A DNA stretch of 52,513 nt from Chitinophaga pinensis (GTDB lineage Bacteria > Bacteroidota > Bacteroidia > UKL13-3). The position numbers and the translations under genes are program-made. Under the pieces are notes generated by a model, which was not told the DNA's origin, did not search any database, and saw only the letters and a list, made by a program, of their open reading frames with translations. The stretch is from NCBI GenBank assembly GCA_945861965.1, contig CAMAWM010000014.1, positions 1-52,513 of the forward strand, given 5' to 3'. Every line of letters starts with the position of its first letter. The stretch's first letter is position 1. Below are positions 1 through 7,791 of the stretch, piece by piece.

Positions 1-808
1 TTACTGGCAAATTCAAGTTGCCTTCTGTGGCTACATTGTAACTTATCATTCCGTTTTCTGAAAGTGGGACTGCTTTTCCATTAATATAAAGCTGACTATT
101 TATTACTTTTAAACTATCGCCCGGAATTCCAACACATCTTTTGATGTAATTATCGCGTTTATCAATTGGTCTTTGTTCGTTTGCAACATCCAAAGGATTC
201 AATCCACTTCGCGATGGATAATTAAAAACAACTACATCGCCATTTTTAATTTTCTGAAATGCAGGCATTCTAAAATAGGGCATTTGCATCCAATCTAAAT
301 AAGACGCTGTGCTATCAACCATTGGAAGTTGATTGTGAGCAAAGGGGAATGTAATGCTTGTAATGGGAAGTCGGTTTCCATAATTCGCTTTGCTTACAAA
401 AAGAAAATCTCCAATAAGCAAAGATTTTTCCATTGAAGATGTAGGAATTGTATACGCTTCAATAAAATATCCGCGAATAACTGTAGCGGCAATTGTTGCA
501 AACCACAAAGCATCGCTCCATTCAAATACTGCTCTTTCGCTTGGGTTTTTTAAAAAATTTAATATATATAAAAATGCCCAGATAATTGGTGAGATAGCAA
601 AAGCAAACAATCGTGTGAAATATCCAAATATGATTGCAATTCCGTACAAACAATTAAACAATGCCAATACAAACGATGCTCCAGCGCTGATGTAAAGAAG
701 CATTGCAATTACATTTACAACACACCAAGCAGCAATAAAAATCCATTGCTTACGACTGAATGATTTTGGACTGCGATAAAAAAATTTGAACATTGATTTT
801 AAATCCAT
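1..808 (-). CDS. lepB: Signal peptidase I, C-terminus cut by window edge
   Basis: Type I signal peptidase, which removes signal peptides from exported preproteins at the inner membrane. Reading the minus strand from the ATG at 808 gives 269 uninterrupted codons that run off the window. Hydrophobic segments at about residues 21-40 and 45-85 precede the catalytic domain. The catalytic Ser lies in the motif PTSSMEKS (Ser125) and the general-base Lys in YIKRCVGIPGD (Lys223). Both boxes are intact, so the enzyme should be active; the missing end is only the window boundary. The long hydrophobic N-terminus is common in Bacteroidota versions. It lies 124 nt downstream of dapB, at the end of the parA-parB-DUF5683-dapB-lepB run, an order I know from other Bacteroidota. 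Confidence 0.95.
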   Translation of the reverse strand, partial: MDLKSMFKFFYRSPKSFSRKQWIFIAAWCVVNVIAMLLYISAGASFVLALFNCLYGIAIIFGYFTRLFAFAISPIIWAFLYILNFLKNPSERAVFEWSDALWFATIAATVIRGYFIEAYTIPTSSMEKSLLIGDFLFVSKANYGNRLPITSITFPFAHNQLPMVDSTASYLDWMQMPYFRMPAFQKIKNGDVVVFNYPSRSGLNPLDVANEQRPIDKRDNYIKRCVGIPGDSLKVINSQLYINGKAVPLSENGMISYNVATEGNLNLPV

Positions 809-932
809 AATTGAATTGAGCTTGTTATAAATGTTGGTAGGAATTAATCCGTTTTAACTTGATTGCGAAATAACGAAATTGATACTTTTTTGTTGCAAAA
901 TAATTATAAATGATGTGTGAATAGAAAGTAAA

Positions 933-1676
933 CTACAGCTGAAGTATATCGTCCATTGTGTAAATACCTTTTTTATCCAATATCCATTCTGCAGCCAACA
1001 AAGCTCCTTTTGCAAATCCATAACGACTTTTTGCATCGTGTGTAATCGACATACTATCAATAACGCTTTCGTATCGCACAGTGTGAATTCCTGTAACATC
1101 GCCTTCGCGCATACTTTCAATTAATAATTCATTGGGTTTTACACTTTGCGAAGCTTGCTTGCTGTCAAAAATTAATCTGTCTTTAATTTTATCCTTTCGC
1201 TGATTATCCTTTAAAATATGTTTGGCTAATGTAAGTGCGGTTCCACTTGGATGGTCTTTTTTCTGAGTGTGATGAATTTCTTCAATCATCACATCGTAAT
1301 CAGAATAATTAGCCATCATGCCAGACAGTATTTTATTTAATTTATAAAAAATATTTACGCCAATGCTAAAATTTGTTGAATGTACCAGACTTTGATTTTC
1401 ATTCAAACATTTTTCTTTAATCAAATCAAACTGATCGTACCAACCTGTAGTGCCAACTACAATAGGAACTTTGGCTTCGAAACATTTTAAAATATTATCA
1501 ACTGCCGCAGTTGGCATGCTGAAATCAATTGCTACATCTACATTTTGAAGACTTACAGGTAAGAAATCAAATGCATTGTTTAAATCAACACGGTATACAA
1601 TTTCATGATTTTTAACTTCGGCAATCTTCTCAATAGCTTTGCCCATTTTACCATAACCAAGTAACGCAATTTTCAT
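933..1676 (-). CDS. dapB: 4-hydroxy-tetrahydrodipicolinate reductase
   Basis: Reduces 4-hydroxy-tetrahydrodipicolinate with NAD(P)H in the diaminopimelate/lysine pathway, which also feeds peptidoglycan synthesis; cytoplasmic. The protein has 247 residues, the short form usual in Bacteroidota. An N-terminal Rossmann motif GYGKMGKAIE (residues 7-16) binds the cofactor, and VGTTGW (74-79) follows. The substrate loop IEEIHHTQKKDHPSGTAL holds the catalytic His pair (135-136), Lys139 and the PSGTA box. The C-terminal helix sequence GFAKGALLAAEW is typical of the family. It is the fourth gene of a minus-strand run starting at parA, 70 nt downstream of the DUF5683 gene. Confidence 0.96.
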   Translation of the reverse strand: MKIALLGYGKMGKAIEKIAEVKNHEIVYRVDLNNAFDFLPVSLQNVDVAIDFSMPTAAVDNILKCFEAKVPIVVGTTGWYDQFDLIKEKCLNENQSLVHSTNFSIGVNIFYKLNKILSGMMANYSDYDVMIEEIHHTQKKDHPSGTALTLAKHILKDNQRKDKIKDRLIFDSKQASQSVKPNELLIESMREGDVTGIHTVRYESVIDSMSITHDAKSRYGFAKGALLAAEWILDKKGIYTMDDILQL

Positions 1677-1746
1677 TTTAGCCTAGTGGTAGCTTAAGGC
1701 ACAAAGTAAGGTTATTTATATTGAAAAGCTGAATATTTTATTATTA

Positions 1747-2292
1747 TTAAAAATGTATGGAAATAGTTCCACCAACAAAGGTTCGTCCATACGCAGGAAT
1801 CACTTGCGGAAAATAATTTACACTCACAGATTCATTTACATTAAACTCATATAAATGTGCATCAACTGCTGCATCCAAAACTTGCAATGCATACAATCCA
1901 AAAATTCCGACAAATGAAAGGTCTCTTGATTCTCGATAACTTTCGCGTATGTTTAACAAAAGTGAAACCGGATATTGTTCAAGTTCTGCATCACCAGTTG
2001 GCAATCCTGCGCGTTTATTTATCACAGCATGTCTAAATCTATCGTACTCTGTTTGGTAAAACGAAACCGAATAAACCAATGCAGCGAAACCACCATAAAT
2101 GATTGGCACTTTCCAATGTTTCTTGTTGTAGATTTGTCCTGATCCGGGTAAAAAAATGGCTAAATAAGTTGCTTTTTTTGCAGAGTGTAAAACTGTATCA
2201 ACGTTTTGTTTTTTAATGTTTTGAGCATTTCCTGTTTCAGAGAAACACAAAATACAAATTGCAAAAACAATATGAAAAATTTTAACTCTCAT
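1747..2292 (-). CDS. DUF5683 domain protein
   Basis: A 181-residue protein of the DUF5683 family, of unknown function but almost always found beside parB in Bacteroidota. A signal peptide ends near residue 23 (ETGNAQ). The family signature LPGSGQIYNKKHWKVPIIYGG lies at about residues 48-68, and a second block near DAAVDAHLYEF follows. A hydrophobic stretch covers residues 64-78. The C-terminus ends in alternating residues with a final Phe, as in outer-membrane strands, so an envelope location is inferred. It sits 37 nt downstream of parB and is probably cotranscribed with it. Confidence 0.88.
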   Translation of the reverse strand: MRVKIFHIVFAICILCFSETGNAQNIKKQNVDTVLHSAKKATYLAIFLPGSGQIYNKKHWKVPIIYGGFAALVYSVSFYQTEYDRFRHAVINKRAGLPTGDAELEQYPVSLLLNIRESYRESRDLSFVGIFGLYALQVLDAAVDAHLYEFNVNESVSVNYFPQVIPAYGRTFVGGTISIHF

Positions 2293-2329
2293 AAAAAACT
2301 AAACTAGGTTTCTGTTGCTGAAGAATAAT

Positions 2330-3229
2330 TTACATCAATTCTAAAATTCTGTTTAAATCTTGTTGCGATTTAAATGAAATATTTATTGCTCCACGACCTT
2401 TTGCGTCTGCAGAAATTTTAATCTTACTGTTATATTTCTGTGTCAATTTATTTTGCAATTGAAAAACAGTATCAGACAAATAAACTTTGTTGTTTGATTT
2501 CTTTTTTATTTCCGATGTTGAAGAACTTTGCTTTGCTCGTTCGGCTGCTTGTCTTACTAATGTTTCAACTTGTCTAACCGATAAATCATTTGCAATCATT
2601 TGATTGAATAAATAATGTTGCTCATCGGCATCTTCAATATTTATGATTGCTCGGGCATGTCCCATTGATATTTTATCATCGCGCAATGCCACTTGAATCA
2701 TATCAGGCAATTTCAATAATCTTAAATAATTATTAACTGTGCTCCTATTTTTTCCAACACGCTCGCCAAGTTCTTCCTGACTAATATTGCATTCTTCTAA
2801 CAATCGTTTATAACTGAATGAAACTTCAATTGCATTTAATTCTTCGCGTTGAATGTTTTCAATTAATGCCATTTCCAACATTCCCTGATCGTCTGCAATT
2901 CTGATGTAAGCAGGAATGTTTGTTAATCCAGCAATGCGTGATGCACGAGTTCTTCTTTCGCCTGAAATTATTTGGTATCTGTCGTAACCAATTTTTCTAA
3001 CCGTAATGGGTTGAATAACTCCATGCGCTTTTATACTTTTTGCCAATCCATTTAATTCTTCTTCTTTAAATTCAGTTCTTGGTTGAAATGGATTTGCTTC
3101 TATTTGCGAAATAGGAATTTCACTAATATTATTTATTGGCCTTATTTCCGATGAAGTAATATCTGTTGATGCATTCTCAAGCAATGCGCTCAATCCACGT
3201 CCTAATGCATTTCGTCTTTGATTGCTCAT
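2330..3229 (-). CDS. parB: ParB/Spo0J chromosome-partitioning protein
   Basis: Binds parS centromere sites and spreads as a CTP-dependent clamp to drive origin segregation with ParA. It has 299 residues, starting with the classical LGRGLSALL motif (residues 9-17). The ParB/Srx CTP-binding domain (about 35-125) carries NPFQPRTEF, GERRTRASRIAG and ENIQREELNAIE. The helix-turn-helix domain (about 130-215) includes LGERVGKNRSTVNNYLRLLK. The C-terminal dimerisation domain is at about 250-299. It starts 10 nt after the parA stop, so the two are translationally close. I did not find a full parS palindrome in the window. Confidence 0.97.
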   Translation of the reverse strand: MSNQRRNALGRGLSALLENASTDITSSEIRPINNISEIPISQIEANPFQPRTEFKEEELNGLAKSIKAHGVIQPITVRKIGYDRYQIISGERRTRASRIAGLTNIPAYIRIADDQGMLEMALIENIQREELNAIEVSFSYKRLLEECNISQEELGERVGKNRSTVNNYLRLLKLPDMIQVALRDDKISMGHARAIINIEDADEQHYLFNQMIANDLSVRQVETLVRQAAERAKQSSSTSEIKKKSNNKVYLSDTVFQLQNKLTQKYNSKIKISADAKGRGAINISFKSQQDLNRILELM

Positions 3230-3239
3230 TTTTTTTTGA

Positions 3240-4052
3240 TTAATTCATTGATTGTGGAATAAAATTCATGCCCGCTTCGTGTTCAATCAAACCATTTTTT
3301 TGCAATAGTTCTTTGGCAAGATTTAAATAATTGATAGCGCCTCTAGATTCTGCATCATGTGTAATGACTGGCTTTCCAAATCCTGGAGCTTCGCTAAGTT
3401 TTGTATTGCGTTGTATGATGGTATCAAAAACCAATTGTTGGAAATGCGTTTTTACTTCTTCAACAACTTGATTGCTTAATCGTAAACGCATATCGTACAT
3501 GGTTAATAACAATCCTTCAATTTGCAATTCGGTATTCAAATTTTGTTGGATAATTTTTACGGTGTTTAGTAATTTTCCTAATCCTTCTAAAGCAAAATAT
3601 TCGCATTGAACAGGAATAATAACTGAATGACTTGCTACCAAAGCGTTGGTTGTAATTAATCCAAGCGATGGCGAACAATCAATAATAATGAAATCGTAAT
3701 TTTTGCTCAATTTTTCTAAAGCATGTTTCATTATTCTTTCACGATTGGGTAAATTGATAAGTTCAATCTCTGCTCCTACCAAATCAATATTGGAAGGCAT
3801 AATATCCAAATGTTCGAATTCAGTTTTTAGCACAGCATCTTTTGCCGGTATTTCATTAATAATAACTTCATACAATCCTGTGCGAATATTTCTTGGATCA
3901 AAACCGGTACCCGATGTAGAATTTGCCTGAGGATCTGCGTCAACAAGCAATGTTTTAAACTCAAGTACAGCCAAACTTGCTGCTAAATTTATAGCAGTTG
4001 TGGTTTTTCCAACGCCACCTTTTTGGTTTACAATCGAAATTATTTTTGCCAT
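3240..4052 (-). CDS. parA: ParA/Soj chromosome-partitioning ATPase
   Basis: Deviant Walker A ATPase that binds the nucleoid and, with ParB, separates replicated origins. It has 270 residues. The P-loop KGGVGKTT is at residues 11-18, with the signature lysine of the MinD/ParA class (Lys11). LLVDADPQANST (about 35-46) and DFIIIDCSPSLG (about 120-131) are the switch and Walker B regions. It is the first gene of the minus-strand run parA-parB-DUF5683-dapB-lepB. The 400-nt gap upstream must hold its promoter, but I saw no convincing -33/-7 pair there. Confidence 0.97.
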   Translation of the reverse strand: MAKIISIVNQKGGVGKTTTAINLAASLAVLEFKTLLVDADPQANSTSGTGFDPRNIRTGLYEVIINEIPAKDAVLKTEFEHLDIMPSNIDLVGAEIELINLPNRERIMKHALEKLSKNYDFIIIDCSPSLGLITTNALVASHSVIIPVQCEYFALEGLGKLLNTVKIIQQNLNTELQIEGLLLTMYDMRLRLSNQVVEEVKTHFQQLVFDTIIQRNTKLSEAPGFGKPVITHDAESRGAINYLNLAKELLQKNGLIEHEAGMNFIPQSMN

Positions 4053-4459
4053 AATTAATTTTTCTCTATTTTTTTATCAATGAAATTATGAAATGCTAAT
4101 TCTTCAAATAAAACCAAAGATGAATTCAAATAATCAACCTTGTTTCAACATAGGTGTTAATTAGTTTTAAGTTTGATTAATAAGGAAATGGAATTTTGTA
4201 TTTGGAAATATGTCAAACTATATTTTTATCCTTTAAAATTGAAAAACCCCCTAGAATTCGTGTTTCTAAGGGGTTAAACTGTATGAGTGAATTAGAAAAA
4301 AGTATTATTGCCTGATATTTGCAAACATTAAGCCAATACTATTTCCATTGGCGCCTTTTTTATTAATTCGCTGAAAATGTGATTGATTGATTTTAAAAAA
4401 ATAATCTTACCCTTCCAATTAAACTAGATTATGTATTTAAATTGTACAATCTGTACACT
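4053..4459. other. 407-nt intergenic region with one hairpin
   Basis: No plausible reading frame is visible on either strand. The stretch is very AT-rich. Its one clear element is the inverted repeat at 4245-4275, listed separately as a terminator of the gene to its right. The left part (4053-4160) should hold the parA promoter, but no good match to the Bacteroidota promoter consensus was found. Confidence 0.6.
4245..4275 (-). terminator. Rho-independent terminator of the T9SS cargo gene
   Basis: Arms 4245-4256 and 4264-4275 form a 12-bp stem around a 7-nt loop. The single imperfect position (4251 against 4269) becomes a G-U pair on minus-strand RNA. Read on the minus strand, the stem is followed by a run of five T and more T-rich sequence. 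This fits termination of transcription coming from the gene at 4460-5233, about 185 nt upstream. Confidence 0.75.
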
Positions 4460-5233
4460 TTATTTACTAATCATAACCTTAGAACTTTGAACTCTGTCTC
4501 CGGCAATTAGTTTTACAAAATACAAGCCCTTAGGATAATTGCTTACATTAATATTCCATGCGTTGTTTCCAGAATGAATATTTTTATTTTCCTCTAAAAT
4601 TATTTTTCCTTGCACATCACATATCACAAGTTTGGCATCTGCTTGAATATCGTTTTGCGCAATAATATTCAACTCGTTTGTAGTTGGATTTGGATAAACC
4701 GTCAAACTCAATTGATTCGTTTTTACTATTTCATACGTTCCAGTGTTTCCTGAAACAACTATCGAATATTTTACAATTGAATCCATTAATGTCAAATTCA
4801 TTGGCGATCCAAAAAGGATAATATGTCCATCAATTTCTAATTTAATATTGAGTGGAAAAGTTCCGCTAACAGTTGGTGTTCCATAAATTTTTGCGCAACC
4901 TGTTTTACCTCCTAAAATTTGACAATTAGAATTATGGCATCCATACGTTAATCCATTTGGCAAACCGGACATACTTGTTATTTTTAGTGTATCAACTGTT
5001 GCCGTTACAGGAGTCCCTGAAAATAAAATCTGTGTGTCTTTAACCATATGGTATTGAATTACCTGAGAATACGGAACACTCACGGTTCCTGTTGCAATGA
5101 ATTCAGGTACAATTGCAGAATGAATCATAGTGTCCATCGACACATCGGCTGTACATGCCTGAGCAAATAATTTAAAATTTGAGTTTGCAATAAAGCAAAT
5201 TGCTATTATTGCTGATAAGTAATTTTTTTTCAT
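4460..5233 (-). CDS. Secreted protein with type IX secretion C-terminal sorting domain
   Basis: A 257-residue exported protein of unknown function. A signal peptide ends near residue 25 (KLFAQ). The last 80 or so residues are a type A T9SS sorting domain: the LTVYPNPTTNELNI motif (about 178-191), then a strand-rich stretch with VICDVQGKI and YPKGLYFVKLIAGD, and a basic end (SSKVMISK). The middle (26-170) is beta-rich with several Cys and a Ser/Gly/Thr-rich composition, resembling an Ig-like surface module, but I cannot name it. By family knowledge the sorting domain sends the protein across the outer membrane through T9SS. Its start codon overlaps the start of the divergent TonB receptor gene. 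A terminator lies downstream at 4245-4275. Confidence 0.88.
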   Translation of the reverse strand: MKKNYLSAIIAICFIANSNFKLFAQACTADVSMDTMIHSAIVPEFIATGTVSVPYSQVIQYHMVKDTQILFSGTPVTATVDTLKITSMSGLPNGLTYGCHNSNCQILGGKTGCAKIYGTPTVSGTFPLNIKLEIDGHIILFGSPMNLTLMDSIVKYSIVVSGNTGTYEIVKTNQLSLTVYPNPTTNELNIIAQNDIQADAKLVICDVQGKIILEENKNIHSGNNAWNINVSNYPKGLYFVKLIAGDRVQSSKVMISK

Positions 5234-7583
5234 GATTGATTTGATTAAATATTATAAGCAAATAAAATCATTTTTTTTAGGAATGTTTTTACTTTCTGCT
5301 TTTTTTTTAAACGCTCAACAACAAATTGTAGTTTCTGGGACTATTTCTGACTCTGAAACGGGCGAAGCAATTGCGAACGTAATTGTTACATTGGACAAAA
5401 CTTTTATCTCTCAAAGCAATTCAAGCGGGTATTACAAATTATTAGTAACTGAGAAAGAAATAAAGAACGAAGCCGAATTAAAATTAAATTTAGTAGGTTA
5501 TGAAGCACTTAGCATTATCTTTTATAAAAGTAATGGCGCGGATCAAATCATCAATCTAAGTTTAAAAAAATCAAATACAATTCTTGATCAAGTTGTAGTA
5601 ACTGCTGGCAGACGTGAAGAAAGTATCAAAACTGCAACGGTTTCAACCGAAATAATAAAACCCTATTTAATTGAGAATCGTGTTGTCACAAACATGGACA
5701 AATTAATTGACCAAGCTCCTGGTTTAAATGTGGTTGACGGGCAAGCAAACATTAGAGGTGGAAGCGGATGGAGTTATGGAACAGGCAGTCGTGTTTTGGT
5801 ATTGTTAGACGATATGCCTTTTATTAGTGGCGATGCTGGACAAGTGCTATGGAAATTTCTACCGATCGAAAATGTTGCACAAGTTGAAATTATAAAAGGC
5901 GCTTCATCCGTATTATACGGAAGCAGTGCAATGAATGGAATTATTAATTTTAAAACCATTCAACCAGGCAAAAAACCAATAACTAATATTAATGTTTTTA
6001 GTGGCATTTATGACAAACCAGAACGCACTTCATTAAGATGGACAAATTCTATTTTGAAACAAGTTGGATTTAATATTTTTCACACAAAGAAAATAAACAA
6101 CAACGATTTTGGTGTAACACTTTTTTATATAAAAGACGATGGCTACAGATTAGGAGAAAGCGATAACAGATTGCGAAGCAATTTCAATACTAAGTTCAGA
6201 AATAAAAAAATAAATGGATTGCAGTATGGATTAAACGGAGGAGTAATGTATAGCCGAAGCAATAGTTTTTTGCTATGGGAGGATTTTAAAAACGGATACA
6301 CCGTATTGGATTCCCAAACCACAAAAACAAACTCAGGAAATTTTTATTTAGATCCCTATTTGCAATACTATAAAAACGGATTGAAGCACAATATTCGCAC
6401 TAGATGGATGCATGTTTTCAATTCAATTGACAATCCAGACACTACTTACAATCAGGATAATTCTTTTTATTTTTTTTATGGCGATTATCAAATACAAAAA
6501 AATATTGTTGAGTTTAAAACAACGATTACACTTGGCGCAACTGGACAATATACCGAAAGCAATTCGCCCTTGTTTCAGGGGTTTAATACCAACAGCAATG
6601 CGGCAGCATATTTACAAATAGATAAAAAATTTGGAAAGAGAATTAATACAAGTACAGGCATTCGATACGAAAGATATTCAATTAATAAAGTGATAGAAAG
6701 CAAACCGGTTTTTAGATTTGGATTAAACCTTGAGCTTACAAAAAGCGCTTTTCTACGAACAAGTTTTGGACAAGGATTTCGCTTTCCGGCAATGGCGGAA
6801 AAATTTATTAAAACAAGCGTTGGATTGCTAAATATTTTTGCAAACGAAAATCTAAAATCCGAAAGCGGTTTTAATGCTGAGCTTGGTATAAAACAAGGAT
6901 TTAAAATTAATAAGTTTTATGGCTTTATTGACGCTGCTTATTTTCATACCGAATACCAAAACATGATGGAATTTAATTTTGCTTTTTGGGGAAAAAGCGG
7001 AAACCTGGCAAACGACATGGGCTTTAAATCAGTAAATGTTGCAGACACACGAATAAGTGGTGTTGATATCGCATTAGGTACCGAAGGTGAAATTGGAAAA
7101 ATTAAAACACAAATAATTGCAGGATATACCTACATGGTTCCAGTAAGTATTACTCCAAATACAGTTACTGCTGTTGACGGATTTAATCAAAATATTACAT
7201 ACCTTGGAAGCAGCAGCGATACCACAAGCGATTTTGTTTTAAAATATCGTTACCGACATATTGCAAAAATGGATTTGCAATTAAGCTACAATAAATTTTC
7301 ATACGGAATTAGTTTCAGATACAATAGCTACATGGAAAACGTTGACAAGATTTTTGTTATGGATTTGGTTCCAGGATTTCCATTATTTCCAGGAATGAGA
7401 GAAGCACGAAACATGAATAAAAATGGCGATTGGATTTGGGATACACGCTTTTCTTACGCTTTAAGTGAAAAGTATAAAATTAATTTTGTTGTAAATAATT
7501 TATTCAACCACGAAATGATGACAAGGCCAGCAGATTTAAGAGCTCCCAGAATGTTTATGGTGCAAATGCAGATGAAATTTTAG
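5232..7583 (+). CDS. TonB-dependent outer-membrane receptor
   Basis: TonB-dependent receptor of 783 residues for energised uptake of an unknown ligand across the outer membrane. The order is: signal peptide ending near AFFLNAQ (residue 29); a carboxypeptidase-like regulatory domain (about 31-112); a plug domain (about 115-240) with VVVTAGRREESI, then NIRGGSGWSYG and KGASSVLYGSSAMNGIINF; then a 22-strand-type barrel ending in a terminal Phe (VQMQMKF). No SusD-like partner is nearby, so a siderophore, cobalamin or metal role is as likely as glycan uptake. An in-frame stop at 5220-5222 forces the start at 5232 or later; the next ATG (5283) would give a signal peptide without a positive N-region. 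The gene diverges from the T9SS cargo gene with overlapping ATGs. Confidence 0.93.
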   Translation: MIDLIKYYKQIKSFFLGMFLLSAFFLNAQQQIVVSGTISDSETGEAIANVIVTLDKTFISQSNSSGYYKLLVTEKEIKNEAELKLNLVGYEALSIIFYKSNGADQIINLSLKKSNTILDQVVVTAGRREESIKTATVSTEIIKPYLIENRVVTNMDKLIDQAPGLNVVDGQANIRGGSGWSYGTGSRVLVLLDDMPFISGDAGQVLWKFLPIENVAQVEIIKGASSVLYGSSAMNGIINFKTIQPGKKPITNINVFSGIYDKPERTSLRWTNSILKQVGFNIFHTKKINNNDFGVTLFYIKDDGYRLGESDNRLRSNFNTKFRNKKINGLQYGLNGGVMYSRSNSFLLWEDFKNGYTVLDSQTTKTNSGNFYLDPYLQYYKNGLKHNIRTRWMHVFNSIDNPDTTYNQDNSFYFFYGDYQIQKNIVEFKTTITLGATGQYTESNSPLFQGFNTNSNAAAYLQIDKKFGKRINTSTGIRYERYSINKVIESKPVFRFGLNLELTKSAFLRTSFGQGFRFPAMAEKFIKTSVGLLNIFANENLKSESGFNAELGIKQGFKINKFYGFIDAAYFHTEYQNMMEFNFAFWGKSGNLANDMGFKSVNVADTRISGVDIALGTEGEIGKIKTQIIAGYTYMVPVSITPNTVTAVDGFNQNITYLGSSSDTTSDFVLKYRYRHIAKMDLQLSYNKFSYGISFRYNSYMENVDKIFVMDLVPGFPLFPGMREARNMNKNGDWIWDTRFSYALSEKYKINFVVNNLFNHEMMTRPADLRAPRMFMVQMQMKF

Positions 7584-7606
7584 TTGTGATTTAAAAAACA
7601 AATGCT

Positions 7607-7786
7607 ATGAATTTAACTTACATATCAATAACACTGCTTTATTTTTTGCTTACACATTTAGTTTCAAAATACATTGGTTCGACTAGAAAAATTGGATACT
7701 ACAAATCTGTATTTTGGTCAATCGTTTTAACTCCGATTATTGGTTTAATTATAATTTTAGCAAGTGCTAAACTTCATAAAAATTAA
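7607..7786 (+). CDS. Small two-helix membrane protein, 59 residues
   Basis: A short gene 23 nt after the TonB receptor stop. It has two hydrophobic segments (about residues 4-20 and 36-53) separated by a basic loop containing IGSTRKIGY, and ends in a basic tail (AKLHKN). The pattern of a helix, a loop with GxxRKIGY, then SVFWSIVLTPIIGLII resembles small uncharacterised inner-membrane proteins I know from other Bacteroidota, often annotated only as hypothetical. The match of hydrophobicity and conserved motif, and the tidy spacing between neighbours, argue that it is real. Function unknown; it may be cotranscribed with the receptor. Confidence 0.72.
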   Translation: MNLTYISITLLYFLLTHLVSKYIGSTRKIGYYKSVFWSIVLTPIIGLIIILASAKLHKN

Positions 7787-7791
7787 TTCTA

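Noticed and set aside
390-695. A 101-codon plus-strand frame
   Set aside because: It lies opposite the signal peptidase gene, whose catalytic motifs are clear; the frame has no recognisable sequence.
854-1120. A second minus-strand frame over the 3' end of dapB
   Set aside because: The dapB frame has the family motifs up to its stop; this frame is only a shifted reading of the same bases.
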